From the NCBI RefSeq assembly GCF_019175385.1, contig NC_083338.1, forward strand, positions 88,681,777-88,745,776: DNA of 64,000 nt. The letters are read 5' to 3'. The notes beneath the pieces were generated by a model. The model was not told the origin of the DNA, ran no database searches, and saw only the letters and a program-made list of their open reading frames with translations. Of the stretch, positions 8,952-21,366 are shown in pieces (position 1 is the stretch's first letter; every line of letters begins with the position of its first letter). This DNA is from Lycium barbarum (lineage: Eukaryota; Streptophyta; Magnoliopsida; Solanales; Solanaceae). The position numbers were made by a program, and so were the translations under genes.

Positions 8952-11680
8952 TGCTATATCCCGTATTTTTGAACGTCGGATTATTTGTAAGTTGAGGTGG
9001 GGCCCACACGTCAAGATTTTTTTTGGAACATGTGACAAGCTATATGAATCACATATGTAAAGTTAAACACAACTCATGAAGGACCCTTGGGCCAAATCAA
9101 AGTGGAAGCCCTCCAAACGAATATTTTTAAGAAAACGTTTCCGGGTGACCTGACTTGGAGGGGCAAAAACGGTATTATAAGTTTGGAATTTGGAAATATA
9201 CCAAGAGATAGAAGTTATAGATCGTTGAATTAGCTTTCAAACCATAGGTCGTGGGTTCCTAGGTGAAGTCGGTACAAGGAGATATGGACATTTTACGGTC
9301 GAAAGGTCAGTCGGCTATGCCCAACTCGGGACCAACCGGTTTGGCCCAAGAAAAATGAAAAGAAAAAAAAATGAGGCCCAAGATTAAGAGGGTGGCCGGC
9401 CAAAGCCATGGAAATGAAGTCGTAAGGTGTAAATTATGATGATTGTTGATGAAGTTGGAAGATAGAAACATGTTATGAAAATGTTTGTTAAAGATTAGAA
9501 GTTTTGGTGGAATTATGACTTTGGTGGAAAGCTTGTATATTGTGTATATCTTGTGAATATTTTGTGGAATTAATATGAAATGCTTCCAAATTATATTGTG
9601 ATGATCTTGATTAATGATGAATGTGAAACCCTTGAGATTTGTTTGGAAATTTGAAGTTGAAATGGAAGTATCGCACTATGTTAGAAAGGGAACTAGTTGT
9701 GCCATATTGTGTCTTGTAGTTATTGTTGTTGTTGTTAGTGTTGTTACTGGGTTGTTGTTGATTGTTTTGGCCGAGTTGAATTCTCGGGGATGCTATATGT
9801 ATAGGGGAAATGTTGCCCAAATTTCTGTAGAAAAGTGTTGATTTGATATTTAAGTCCTAAAGTCTTAGGGTTAACATTTGGTAAATGTGACCATTTGTAG
9901 ATTTTGGACGAAACAGGAAGTGAACTTGGAAAGGCGTAAAAAGCATAAAAGGTATGTAAAGCTATCCCAATTCTTCTTTTGGCATGTCCTAGATGTACTA
10001 GGATCGGATTCGACCCTCGGGAAATATTCTGTCTTTCGGAATCCGCGTTACAAATTGTCCCTTCTTCATTCACTGGAATTGAACCCTATAAGTATGCTTT
10101 GTTAAAGAATTGTGTAAACTTTCGCAAATTGTCTAGAAAGTTATGAAATGTCCCTAGGACCTCCGTAGGTGACTCCATAAGCTTAATATACGTAATTTGA
10201 GCCTACCGCTTCGGTTGTCCCGAGGTGGGCCCACTACTCAATTTCAAGCGGTTCTAAAGGAAACGCCTTAACTACTCTTCTAACTACCAATGATATTTAT
10301 TCTAAATACTTTATTGAATCTCCGTAAAGGTATGATATTTTGTGTCTCATTTAGTCTCCCACTATTCCCGCTTTGCCTTTTAGTGTACTATTGCCTTATA
10401 TTCGTACAATATAAAATGAAACGTTTTATCTATCCTTTTAACTACTAAGGAAAATTGTTTTAATGATTCCCTCGAGTCTGGTAAAATATTTTGGAATATG
10501 AAAATGATCCAGAAAGATTATTCTTCCGTAACTCATTATGACATACGACATACACTTACTATGATTCTGTCAGATTTCATTGGTTTGATTTGTCATCCGA
10601 TATGCCTCATTGAGTCTCCAGAAATATATGGTATTTTTATTGCATTTAGTTTCTCACTACTCCATTCGTGGATGCCTCAATGTTTCCCCCACTGAGCCCG
10701 GGCTAGGATATGTTGTCAAGCGTATTCCACTGCATTGTTCGTCGTGCCTCGATATGAGGTGGCAGGTATATATGTACATGGGTTGTGGAGTATGCTGTGC
10801 CATGTACACACATTCTGATATGATATGATCTGATATGGCCATCTGATATGATATGTTATGTTACGGGGTTATCCCCTATTCTGCTCCTTATGTGTGGTGG
10901 CACCAGCGTCGGGGGGTGGCCACGTTCTGTTTGCCGAGTCCCTTGGTAGGGGTCGGATATGATATGGTATATGTTTCTGAACACACTCCTCATGTTTTGA
11001 AAATATGCATTTGATACTTCGGATGTTACACTCACTTCTCTGTAAGTTCTGTTTCGGTTATGATCTTGTTCCGTAATGGGACCAGGTACGACATATGTTT
11101 TCAGCGAATACTATTTATGCTATATGATCAGCATTTTGCTAATCTGGATATTCAGTTCATTTTCTGTATCTTCTGCTTCGATTATGACTTTGTTTACTAC
11201 GTTTCGTGCTTTACATACTCAGTACATATTTCGTACTGACCCCCTTCCTTCGGGGGCTGCGTTTTCATGCCGCGTAGGTACAGACGACAGATTTGCTGAC
11301 CCGCCTGCCTGGGACATCTATTCTGCTATTTTGGGAGTGCTCTTTTGTCCAGAGCCTATGTGTTGGTACAGTCTGCTGCTATTGAATATATGTATTCTAT
11401 TCAGGGGTATGACGGGGCCCTGTCCCGTCTTATGATTCTGTTATAATCTGTAGAGGTCTGTAGACATACTTTTGTGGGTTTGGTATATGTTTTGGGATGA
11501 TATGATCTGTGACAGCCTTATCGGCTCCCATGTACTATGTCGGTTCATTTATGATGATTACTAACGCCAATTGACTTTTACATTTAAAAATATTCTGCTG
11601 ATATGCTAGTCTGGGTTATTGGGTACGTTTGGGTGTCCAGCACGAACACTAGTCGCGGCCTACGGAGTTGGGTCGTTACA
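8952..11680 (+). mobile_element. R7 3' LTR (2729 bp, internally deleted)
   Basis: Same ends as the 5' LTR. It lacks the 5' LTR segment about 2036-2760; the junction 'gccatgg|aaatgaag' is at about 9411. It also lacks a short stretch near 10236 that corresponds to about 3575-3610. The rest matches with scattered substitutions. The large deletion removes the donor-like AGGTAAG and probably promoter sequence. The second donor-like motif (9950-9957) and the stems (11219-11256) are kept. Confidence 0.9.
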
Positions 11681-14196
11681 CACGGGCAGGAAGTTAGTAC
11701 GGACATTAAGCACGATATGCAGAATAATAAAACACTTACTGGAAACACGAATCATGCATGCCAAGAACGATATCCGGCCCCTTACAGGACCCGGGGAAAC
11801 GTGGCGCCACCCTGCCTTTGGCGTCACACACATCATACTCTAGAAGGTTTGCTCTGTAATCTCCGTCACACATCATAATATCATATCATAAGATCAGATC
11901 ATGCATATACACATATATGGTTCGGCGAACCATGAACACATCATAACACCACATCACATCATACTCCGGAATACATATATGGCAGCCGGTCCTCGAGCAA
12001 GGGACCCGGCGTACCATGCGCACGATATATACTGGCCCGGGACTCGGCGAAAGAGATCACAACACATGCACGAACAGAGTAGTAAGACAGCATATGCACA
12101 CAAATAATTAGCTTTCAAGACTCGAAGGACAAACATATTTACCGACACCTGAAGGCCCAAAAACTAGTTTCGGTTCAATCGGAACTAGTAAACGAAAGTT
12201 ATGAGCTTTTGAAGTACAAAATCTTCTAAAAGCGTTTCAGAAGTTATTATTTATTATTTTGGAAATCAAAGCAACAACCGTGTCAGGTATCTTTTCAGGT
12301 ATCGTTATAGACCAAATTAAATATAACTCTTGGAATCATATGTATGCAAAAACTACGCATATTTTTTACCACAGAACTATTATGAACGTTTCAAAGCAAA
12401 CCCAATATCTTTTACAAAAGTTAGGGACATTAAAATTTACAAAACTCTTTGAACGTTTCAGAAGCTTTTCTTGGAGAATCAAAACGATAGTCATATCGGG
12501 AGCTTTTCGAATCTCGTTATGGATCAAACCAGATAGGTCTTTTGGAACCATACATACGTATCAAACATAGCAGACTATTTTCCAAAGGTCGAGCACAAGG
12601 ATTCTTACAGAATTCTTTTAAGAACATATCAAAAGTACACACGACTCATAAACAAGCTCGAAACCATAGAATAGAGTCACTCCAATGTACATATCAAGAT
12701 CATACCTTATTTAGCTTTAAGACATGCCAAAGAAAGAAGGGGTAAGCCTTACATACCTGTCCCACGACCAACTAGCTACACTTATTTGTCCGAACTTGCT
12801 AATCTACATTCAAGAAAATTGATATAATCATTAGACTCGTCGACATACACTTGTCTTAGTCTCTCAAATGAATTTATTTATATTCTACCGAAATTTCGGC
12901 AGCATTTCCCCTGTAAATACACCATCCCCGAGAATTTAACTCGGCTAAATTATTAACAACAAACCCGAGAATGGAACTCGGCCACATTATCAACAACAAT
13001 ACCAACAATTATATTCAATCCAATCGCATATGATCAAACCAATATGATTACTCACATATTAAAATATTAATCCAAGACTATTCGAACGATATTCACGAAT
13101 ACTTCAAGCAACTCATACAATACTTTAAACGGCCTAACGAACTTACAACATAACCTGAAATCTTCCGACTTCAATAAGGACAACAACTCCACATTACCTT
13201 ATTCAAGATTCATAAACCATATCAAAATTCGCATGTTACAATACCACAACGATTACAACTTCATCTCAAGCAATTAAATACTCCACTTCTATAATTACCT
13301 AAAAATCATATTAAAATCACATAATTTCCTACAACAACTTACAACTAAATTTTTATGCCAACTTGAACCATTATTCTTCCATTACATCACAAGGCTACAA
13401 TCAACACAATTAAAATACTAAATAAAATTTGTTCACCTTCCTCCACCAACCATACCACACGGCCACACACACACTCACACACATCCACACGGCTACAACC
13501 TATCATCCGTATTTTCACAAATTCCATCCATTTTCACATACTACAACATACACAAACATCCTTAACATATAAAAGAAGATGAATTCTTACCTTTTTCCAC
13601 TTGAATAGAATTTTGCACTTGTCACAAAAGTGGTTTTCTTGCCTAAAAAATTATACCACGTTGAAGAGGGTCTTGAACTTAGTAGGAATACTAGAAAATT
13701 ACAATTTTTGGATCAAAGTTGGAAGGCTTGAAATTTTTTTCTCCTTTTTCCTCCATGGCCGAAGGCCTTCTTTTTTTTCTCTTTTTTTTTTTTTTTTGTT
13801 TTCTTGAAGTTTCTTGAACAATGAAGAATTGTGGCCCTTTTTTCCTTTTAATACATGGATTTAAACTTTTACTTGGGCTTGGGCCCTTTTTCCATGCCAT
13901 GGCCGGCCACCACAAATTATTGGGCCTCTTTTTTTTTTCAAGCCCATTTAGTTAGGTTAATATTTTGTAATTCACGAAACTAATTTCCGAAATTCCAATT
14001 TTTGCCCTTAGCCTTCCTCAATATTTCTATGAGTCGTCTTGCGAATTTACCTTTTTACCCTTTGCCTTTCTCAATATTCCATTCCAATAATATTCATAAA
14101 CAACTTATATATTAAACAAGATCGAAATATAGCCTAACTCTTAGCTCCCCGCAATTATCCTGAATTGTCCAAATGTACAAAATGCGGGATATAACA

Positions 14197-15173
14197 TCGC
14201 GTTTCCTCATATATAATACTTATTTCATGGCATAAATTTCATTTATAACGTATTCATAATCACAACACACCAACATTCATGATTCAATCCAACTACCATC
14301 CCACCATGACACTATTCACTCATTAATGACCCATTTCCTATGTCTTTCTACAATTCAAGTATCTTAACCTTCCAATACCTTAAACAACATGGTTTAGTCA
14401 TGAAACCTACCTTAGATGATGGTTGAACAAGCCTTGAATTGAATTACTCCTCTAGCATCAAAACCCTACTTCACTCCTCTTGGATTTTCTTGAGATAGAT
14501 GAACTTTAGCTAGGTTTCATACACTTTGCCTCATGGATTTGGTGTTATTGATCATGGATTTCACTTGATTTTCTTGTGGATGAGTATTAGAGAATGTTCT
14601 AGAGGTCTCTTGACTTGTGGAGAGTGGGAATGAAATGAAAAGGGTCCCTTATATTAATTCACGCAAGCTGGCCAGACCACTTTATACGGACCAACATACC
14701 GTCCGTATAATTTTCACTGACCGTATGTTAGACCGTATGTTTGGTCCAGTGAGCCATGTTGTTCTGGACTGGATCTACGGCATTGACATACGGTCCATGA
14801 ATTTTATACGGCCAGTATGTCTGGCCGTATAATGTCCAGTTGTCCGGATCTTGTTTTCGTCGACTCGTTTGATCTCCGATCCTTATGGAACCTTCTTAAC
14901 GCTTGTTTAACTCTCCAATACAAATCTAAGGGACATTATTGCTTGTCTCCAAGACATCATTATGCCTTCATTAGCTCGTCGTCCATGATTCCTATCCGAT
15001 GCATAATATATCCTTTAACTTCTTCGTCAAACTTCTTTCTTTACGTCTATCGTCTTCGAGTCTCGATTAAGATCATCAAATGCTATCTCTTACTTATCGA
15101 ATCATCGTGTATGTCGTGCCCTTTTCTCGCTTATTCACTGTACGCTAACGGGGAAAATTTCCAAGGTGTAACA
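14197..15173 (-). mobile_element. R4 3' LTR, right fragment
   Basis: Continues the R4 LTR after S1 and ends ...CCAAGGTGTAACA at 15173, followed by the polypurine tract. It parallels 30353-31335 of the 5' LTR. In sense order it contains the LTR start, an array of TATACGG/CCGTATA inverted repeats (14833-14681), a TATA-like element and a CCTACCTT donor-like site (14413-14406). Confidence 0.9.
14645..14833 (-). promoter_or_regulatory. Putative R4 3' LTR promoter: inverted-repeat array plus TATA box
   Basis: On the minus strand several 'ATACGG' and 'CCGTAT' half-sites (14833-14681) are followed within about 30 bases by AATATAAGG (14656-14648), then the GGGACCC motif. The same order occurs in the R4 5' LTR, S3 and R2. 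Promoter function is inferred from order and conservation. Confidence 0.5.
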
Positions 15174-15210
15174 TTCCTCCCCCCTTTTGGAACATTCGTC
15201 CTCGAATGTT
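15174..15210 (-). other. R4 polypurine tract and pre-PPT inverted repeat
   Basis: TTCCTCCCCCCTTTT (minus-strand polypurine tract) is followed by AACATTCG TCCT CGAATGTT at 15191-15210, the same inverted repeat as in R7 with a perfect 8-bp stem. Confidence 0.85.
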
Positions 15211-15424
15211 AAACACTTGGGATTCTACGAAAATTTTGCCAGAGTTTCCTCTGTAATTTGGCACTACCAACCTGTCACAACAACTCATAATATCATCGCC
15301 TCACAGGGCTACATGACAATATCAACATATCTATGGCCACACACGACCAAAAGCATGAAAAGTAAGCATACATACCTTATATCGTTGGTGTTTCATCTTG
15401 GATCTCTTTCGGGGGTTGGAATAG

Positions 15425-16520
15425 GTGCGGCTACTTGGATTTCATACTCTCTTCCGCCTCCCAAGTCATTTCGTCCCGATTTTTGTTTCGCCACATGACT
15501 TTAACTGAAGCTACCTCTTTATTTCGAATTCTTTGCACTTGCCTGTCTAGAATAGCAATAGGCACTTTCTTCATAGGTTAGCTTTTCTGTCACTTGCACA
15601 TCACCTATCGGGACAATCTTTGTGGGATCTCCAACACACTTGCGGAGCATCGAAACGTGGAAGACTGGATGAACTGATTCAAGCTCCGAAGGCAAGTCCA
15701 ATTCATAGGCTACCTGAGCCACCTTGCGGATAATTCTATAGGGTCCAATGTATCTAGGACTTAGCTTCCCTTTCTTACCAAATCTCATCACTGCTTTCAT
15801 TGGCGCTACTTTCAAAAATACCCAATCACCAGCTTGAAATTCCAAGTCTCGTCGGCGATTGTCTGCATAAGACTTTTGGCGCCTTTGGGCTGTTAACAAT
15901 CGATCTCGGATCACCTTAACGTTTTCCACCGCTTGCTGAATCAATTCAGGGCCTACTAGTTGTGCTTCTCCTATTTCGAACCATCTGATTGGGGATCTAC
16001 ATTTCCTTCCATATAAAGCATCATATGGAGCCATTTGAATACTGGTATGGTAGCTGTTGTTATATGCAAATTCGATTAGCGGCAAATGATCGTCCCAACT
16101 TCCACCGAAATCCAACACACATGCTCTTAGCATATCTTCCAAGGTCTGAATAGTACACTCGGCTTGTCCATCGCACTGCGGATGAAATGCCGTGCTAAGC
16201 TTCACTTGAGTGCCTAGACCTTCTTGAAAGGACTTCCAAAACTTGGGTGTAAACTGTGCTCCTCTATCTGTAATAATAGATAATGGAATACCATGGAGTC
16301 GCACAATTTCCTTGAGATACAACCTCGCATAGTCTTATGCTGAGTATGTAGTCCTAACTGGGAGAAAATGGGCTGCTTTTGTCAATCTATCCACGATCAC
16401 CCATATAGAATCATACTTGCTACGGGAACGAGGTAATCCCACGATGAAATCCATGTTGATCACTCCCCATTTCTAAGTAGGGATTTCCATTGCTTGTAAT
16501 AAGCCTCCTGGCTTCTGATG
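15425..16520 (-). pseudogene. R4 integrase core and chromodomain (broken)
   Basis: The longest frame (15519-16322, 267 codons) covers the integrase core from 'ITDRGAQF' (catalytic Asp at residue 19) to 'DGQAECTI' (Glu at residue 55), a DD35E spacing, plus the C-terminal domain to 'VHPVFHVSMLRKC'. A frameshift near 15560 puts the chromodomain ('RNKEVASVKVMWRN...DEMTWEAEE', about 15555-15425) in another frame. Upstream, a TAA near 16338 and a TAG near 16472 (a Trp codon in relatives) separate it from the first catalytic Asp. The enzyme would insert cDNA and the chromodomain would direct it to modified chromatin; this copy is inactive. Confidence 0.87.
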
Positions 16521-17089
16521 TTAAACTTTTACTTGTTGGCAATTTGGACACTGTGCTACAAATTCGGCTATGTCTCTCTTCATGCCATCCCACCAATACA
16601 TCATCTTGAGATCACGATACATTTTGGTTGCACCTGGGTGAATAGAATACCGAGAACAATGTGTTTCTTCTAGAATTCGTCGGCGCAATTCTGCCACATT
16701 CGGCACACATAACCTGCCTCGGTATCTAAGAATTCCATCCATAGAAACTTCAAATGAAGACTTCTGTTTTTCATGAGATGTGTCTCTGTAACGACACAAT
16801 TGAGGATCTTCAAATTGTCGTTCTTTCACTTCCATATCCAAGGATGAAATTGTGGGATCATTGATACTAATCCCCACATTACCCGAATCGATTACACGTA
16901 CTCCAAGATTAGCTAATTGGTGGAGCTCATGAACCATCTCTTCCTTTTCCAAAGGGACTTCACATAAACTGCCCATTGATCAGCGGCTAAGCGCATCGGC
17001 TACTACATTCGCTTTTCTGGGGTGGTACAAAATGTTCACATCATAATCTTTTAACAATTCTAACCACCGCCTCTGCCGCAGGTTCAACT
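16521..17089 (-). pseudogene. R4 integrase zinc-binding domain and RNaseH tail
   Basis: The frame 16521-16976 has the HHCC set ('HCSRYSIH' ... 'CPNC') and ends at a TAA just after 'NCQQVKV'. Upstream, about 16980-17089 encodes the RNaseH tail ('[13 protein letters not shown]...ADALSR'), cut by a TGA where R5 and R6 relatives suggest CGA. S2 is inserted at 17095 inside this RNaseH segment. Confidence 0.82.
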
Positions 17090-17094
17090 CCTTT

Positions 17095-19705
17095 TGTCAC
17101 GACCCAACCCCGTGGGCCATGACTAGTGCCCGACCTGGACACTCGTATACGTACCTGTTTGATATAGTCAAACTGAAGCTAAAATCAATATGGAAACTTG
17201 CAAAAGAACTCAAAAGGTTCATAACATCATCATATATACATATATCCAAATAACCGGTCTCCTGGGGAGTCACAACTGACAAAAACATAATATGATACAC
17301 AAGCCGACAAGGCTGCCATTACAGAAGAACATATCCATAGCACATGGTATAGACACAGCTGAACAAACTTATACACAACCCACACATATGTCTGCAGACC
17401 TCTAAGAGTATCGATAGTGAAATATGACAGGACAGGGCCCCGCCGTACCCATGGATAAACATATACATATACATCATAAGATCTGTACCAAAAGTCTAGC
17501 CTCCGGAACAATGGAGCTCTCCAAGACAGCTGAGTAGAAGTCCTATGCTGAAGGGTCACCAAATCGAATATCTGTACCTGCGGGCATGAAACGCAGCCCC
17601 CCCCCCCCCCCCCCCCCCCCCCCCGAAGAAAGGGGTCAGTACCGAATATGTACTGAGTATATAAAGCATGTGATACAATAAAGAGGATCATAACTGCAAT
17701 AGAGGTGACAGGAGACAAGTATGACATTCAAAATACATATACATTTGCCTTATAAAATGTAAATCATGCATATCAATATCATATATCATACCCGGCCCAT
17801 TATGGGACTCGGTGAATAAAGTCATCCTTGGCGCCATAATAATATAGTCATATCATCATATCATCACATCATCATATCACATATATATATATATATATAC
17901 CGTACCCGGCCCTCTAGTGAGGGACTCGGTGAACAATGCAGTGAAATTGTGCACGAAAACATACCCGGCCCGGGACTTGGTGAAAGATATATTAAGGCAT
18001 GCACGAGCAGAGTAGTGAGCAACCATATGCAAACTAAGTCATATCTGAGACTCAATAGAATAATCAAGATGAACTATCATTTGAAAATCAAGACAATAAT
18101 CATATCAAGTACCCTTCGAATGTCACAATGGATTATATCAAAATAGACCTTCTGGAATCATAGACACGTATCGACACACCATGAAATAGCTTCTGGAAAT
18201 CAAGAACATTATCCATCCTAGTGGCTCTAAGAATAGGAGCTTTTTTGGAGTCATATATACGTCGTCTGTTTGTTTTATAAAGATCATGCCAAAAGAAAGA
18301 AGGGTTAGCTTTACATACCTTTAATGCTTATTTAAATGTCCAACGTCTACTTCTCGAGCTCGTAGGTCTAAAATTAAGATAACATAAGCCACAGTTAGAT
18401 CATCCACATCACTTACTAACCAATCCAAGTACGAATGAAACTTAACGAAATTCGGGCAGCATTTCCCCTGAAAACTTAACAATCCTCGAGATTCCAATTT
18501 AGCCAAACATCAATCATAATACTAACAACAACAACACCAACATTTTCATATCAAACTAGAATTAAATCCATTCTTAAATCACTTCCAAAACAGCCCAATA
18601 TACATTCGTATACCAATGCTTTTATACACTTCTTTATTTTCGTATATCTATAGTATAACAGCAAACACAACAACAACAACAACTGCAGTGAATCCCACAA
18701 TATTCCAGCCCACAAAACACTTCATAACAACCACCAAACAGCCCGAAAATATTGTCACAAAACAGCCACGAAAATCATATAAAAACAGCCCGGTATACGT
18801 TTTGTATATGATATCTTCATACACTTTATTCTCCCAAATTCAAGAACAACAACTTGTCAACAACATAAACAATTATTATACATCATAACTCAGCCAATTC
18901 CATCCATTTAATCCAACTAAAGTAGCCCCCAATCCATAAATCTCAACAAAACAACAAACGAATTTATAACGCTATTTTCTCCGTTCTAATCCGTTAAAAC
19001 TCTAAATAAACTTTTTAAAAATGAAAAAGGGACCTTCCTCTTACCTTAAGTATGCAGAAACCACGTCAACACTCTTCTTCTTGGCTGATTTTTAGCTCAA
19101 ATTGAAGGCAACGCAACGTACAACACTTTTCTCTTCATGAGCTTCGGGATTCGGGGCTCAGATTTTGATCAAAACGTTGTTTTTCTCTCTAGGGCTTACC
19201 TCCCCCTCTCTCTCTAGAATTTATTTGGGTCTTTTTGGTCTGAAAATGAGGAGGAGAAGGCTGAAATTTCCCTTAAATAGCAAGGGAAATGGGCCTGACC
19301 CGGATTGGAATCGGGTTGGGCCCATTTCACTGCCCAGCTTGACCTTTCTGGCTTAAAACGTCCATATCTCCTTATCCTGATGTCACATACAGGCCTACGA
19401 CCTATGTTTGGAAAGGTATTTCAATTATCTACAACGTTCATTTTAGGAGGTTTCCCAAATTCCCAAATACTAATAGGGTTATGGCCTCCCGAAGTCAGCT
19501 TACCCAAAACGTAACTTAAAAACATCTTTTTGGAGGGCTTACACTTAGATTTGGCTCAAGGGTCCTTCTTGAGTTGTGTTTTGCTTCACATATATTATCC
19601 ATATAACTTGTCATATGTATATATTTTTTTTTTTAAAAAATCTCGACATGTGGACCCCACCTCAGCTTACGAATAATCCAACGTACAAAAATACGGGGTA
19701 TAACA
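17095..19705 (-). mobile_element. S2: solo LTR (2611 bp)
   Basis: Flanked by ccttt (17090-17094 and 19706-19710). Starts TGTCACGACCC and ends GGGGTATAACA; its sense start, like that of the R7 LTR, reads T-ATA-CCCGTATTTTTG. It has no internal region. Sense-strand landmarks are a TATA-like CTATTTAAGG (about 19280-19271), donor-like AAGGTAAG (19047-19040), the 'ttcgggcagcatttcccctg' block (18451-18470), donor-like AGGTATGT (18320-18313) and the stems, with the C arm grown to 28 bases. It splits the R4 RNaseH reading frame. Nothing else was recognised in it. Confidence 0.92.
17597..17656 (-). repeat. 28-base C run inside a stem-loop arm, S2
   Basis: C run 17597-17624, then GGGG (17632-17635), TCAGTAC (17636-17642) and GTACTGA (17650-17656). 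Other copies have 5-6 C here, so the arm has expanded. The glycine-rich frame that crosses it on the other strand is an artefact. Confidence 0.88.
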
Positions 19706-19710
19706 CCTTT

Positions 19711-21104
19711 TGCTTAAAAATGTATTGAAGACTTTTGTCATCTGGATAGATATCAACTTGCACACCATACAAATAATGCCTCCATATTTTTAAGGCATGA
19801 ATAACTACAGCCAATTCGAGATCATGAGTTGGATAATTCCTTTCGTGTTTCCGTAATTGTCTCGAAGCATATGCAATAACTTTACCATGCTGCATCAATA
19901 CGCATCCTAATTCGACACCGGAAGCGTCACAACATACCACATAGCCATCTGACCCTTCTGGAAATGTTAAGACCGGAGCTGAGGTCAATCTGCCTTTCAA
20001 CTCTTGGAAACTGCGCTCACAAGCATCATTCCACTGAAATTTGACTGACTTCTGGGTTAGCTTCGTCAATGGGGCTGAAATAGATGAGAAGCCCTCCACG
20101 AATCTTCTATAATAACCTGCCAAACCCAGAAAACTACAAACTTCCGTAGGCGTCGTAGGCCTTGGCTAAGTCTTCACAGCTTCAATTTTCTCAGTGTCAA
20201 CTCGAATGCCATTATCTGAAATAACATGGCCCAGAAATGTCACAGAATTTAGCCAAAACTCGCACTTTGAAAATTTTGCATACAATTCTCGGGCTCGAAG
20301 AATTCCAAGAACAATTCGCAAATGATCTGCATGTTCTGATTCCGTGTGAGAATACACCAGAATATCATCAATAAATACTATCACAAATAAGTCCAAGAGA
20401 GGCCTGAATACATTGTTCATCAAATTCATAAACACGGTCGGAGAGTTAGTCAACCCAAACGACGTCACTCGAAATTCATAGTGGCCATACCTCGTTCTGA
20501 AGGCTGTTTTGGGAATATCCTCTTCTCTAACTCTCACTTGATGATAACCCGACCTCAAATCTATTTTAGAAAACCACTTTGCACCTTGCAATTGGTCGAA
20601 TAAGTCATCAATCCTTGGAAGAGGATATTTGTTCTTTATCGTCACTTTGTTCAATTGCCTATAATCGATGCACATTCGCAGAGAACCGTCTTTCTTTCTC
20701 ACAAACAAAACCGGCGCTCCCCACGGTGATGAACTGGGTCTAATAAATCCCTTCTCGAGCAAGTCTTTCAACTGCGCTTTTAGCTCTTTTAATTCTGCCG
20801 GAGCCATTCGATAAGGAGGAATAGAAATAGGCTTGGTGTCCGACAACACATCAATGGCGAAATCAATGTCTCTTTCTAGAGGAAGGCCTGGAAGTTCATC
20901 TGGAAACACATCTGGGAATTCATTTACTACCAGAACTGATTGGAAAGTTGGCGGATTTGCTTCGATGTCATGAACCTGAACTAGATGATAAATATAGCCC
21001 TTGGCCATCATCTTCCTTGCCTTAAGGTAGGAAATAAACCTACCCTTTGGAGATGCTGCATTACCCTTCCATTCAAGCACGGGCTCTCCCGGAAATTGGA
21101 ATCA
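19711..21104 (-). pseudogene. R4 reverse transcriptase and RNaseH (broken)
   Basis: The frame 20166-21080 (304 codons) runs from the protease-RT linker through the RT fingers ('[17 protein letters not shown]', residues 129-145), motif A '[11 protein letters not shown]' and the catalytic 'FIDD' (residues 236-239), to 'EKIEAVKT'. A TAG at 20168-20166 stands where R5 has Trp. RNaseH continues in 20123-19711 ('[27 protein letters not shown]'). A TGA at 21104-21102 replaces an Arg codon upstream. The catalytic residues survive, so decay has been by scattered nonsense changes. The RT copies element RNA into DNA and RNaseH removes the template. Confidence 0.9.
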
Positions 21105-21366
21105 AACCACTTTCAATCGGCAATCAACATTAGCATAGCACGAGGCCAACCAATCCATGCCCATAATTACATCAAAATCTAACATTTCCAACTCAATCAA
21201 ATCAGTTGTGGTTTGGCGATCACATATCACAACTACACGATTTTTATACACTTGTCTGGCTATCACGGGATCACCAACCGGAGTAGACACCTCAAAATGT
21301 TTGATTGGCTCAGGTTTCACCCCAATACAACCAGAAACATATGGAGTAATATAAGAAAGAGTAGTG
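21102..21366 (-). pseudogene. R4 protease, C-terminal part, cut by S3
   Basis: The frame 21102-21320 holds 'EPIKHFEVSTPVGDPVIARQVYKN...VIMGMDWLASCYANVDCR', the flap and C-terminal half of the retropepsin-like domain. The active-site part lies beyond S3, at about 23761-23800, and reads DLG instead of DSG. The aspartic protease cuts the polyprotein. The S3 insertion lies just after the active site. Confidence 0.82.

Larger units (their letters stand above)
1578..11680 (+). mobile_element. R7: internally rearranged Ty3/gypsy chromovirus, innermost nest layer
   Basis: Bounded by cacgg (1573-1577 and 11681-11685). The 5' LTR is 1578-5055, the primer site 5060-5071, the internal region 5056-8951, the polypurine tract 8938-8951 and the 3' LTR 8952-11680. 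The internal region lacks gag, protease and RT. It contains a leader, a long stretch with a 5S-like module, then the RNaseH tail, integrase and chromodomain. It was inserted into S1 in the opposite orientation. Both LTRs start TGCTATATCCCG and end GTCGTTACA. The missing enzymes and frameshifts mean it would depend on other elements, if it was mobile at all after these changes. Confidence 0.92.
704..14196 (-). mobile_element. S1: solo LTR (about 3.4 kb) carrying nested element R7
   Basis: Bounded by the direct repeat tcgcg (699-703 and 14197-14201), starting TGTCACACCC and ending GGGATATAACA. Taking out R7 and its duplicated target leaves about 3385 bp with no primer site, polypurine tract or coding sequence, so this is a solo LTR left by LTR-LTR recombination. 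Sense is the minus strand. It carries the paired stems at 1127-1165, about 44-bp imperfect repeats at 1438-1560, a donor-like AGGTATGT (12758-12751), a second AAGGTAAG (13593-13586) and the conserved 'tttcggcagcatttcccctg' block at 12895-12914. Stretches 11686-13580 and 13810-14196 contain no other recognisable feature. Confidence 0.88.

Noticed and set aside
11076..11435. 119-codon frame in the R7 3' LTR
   Set aside because: The 5' LTR copy of the same region is interrupted, and the frame crosses the conserved stem-loops; it is LTR text.
17230..17727. 165-codon frame with a glycine run
   Set aside because: It is produced by reading through the 28-C homopolymer in the S2 LTR and has no homologue among the other LTR copies.
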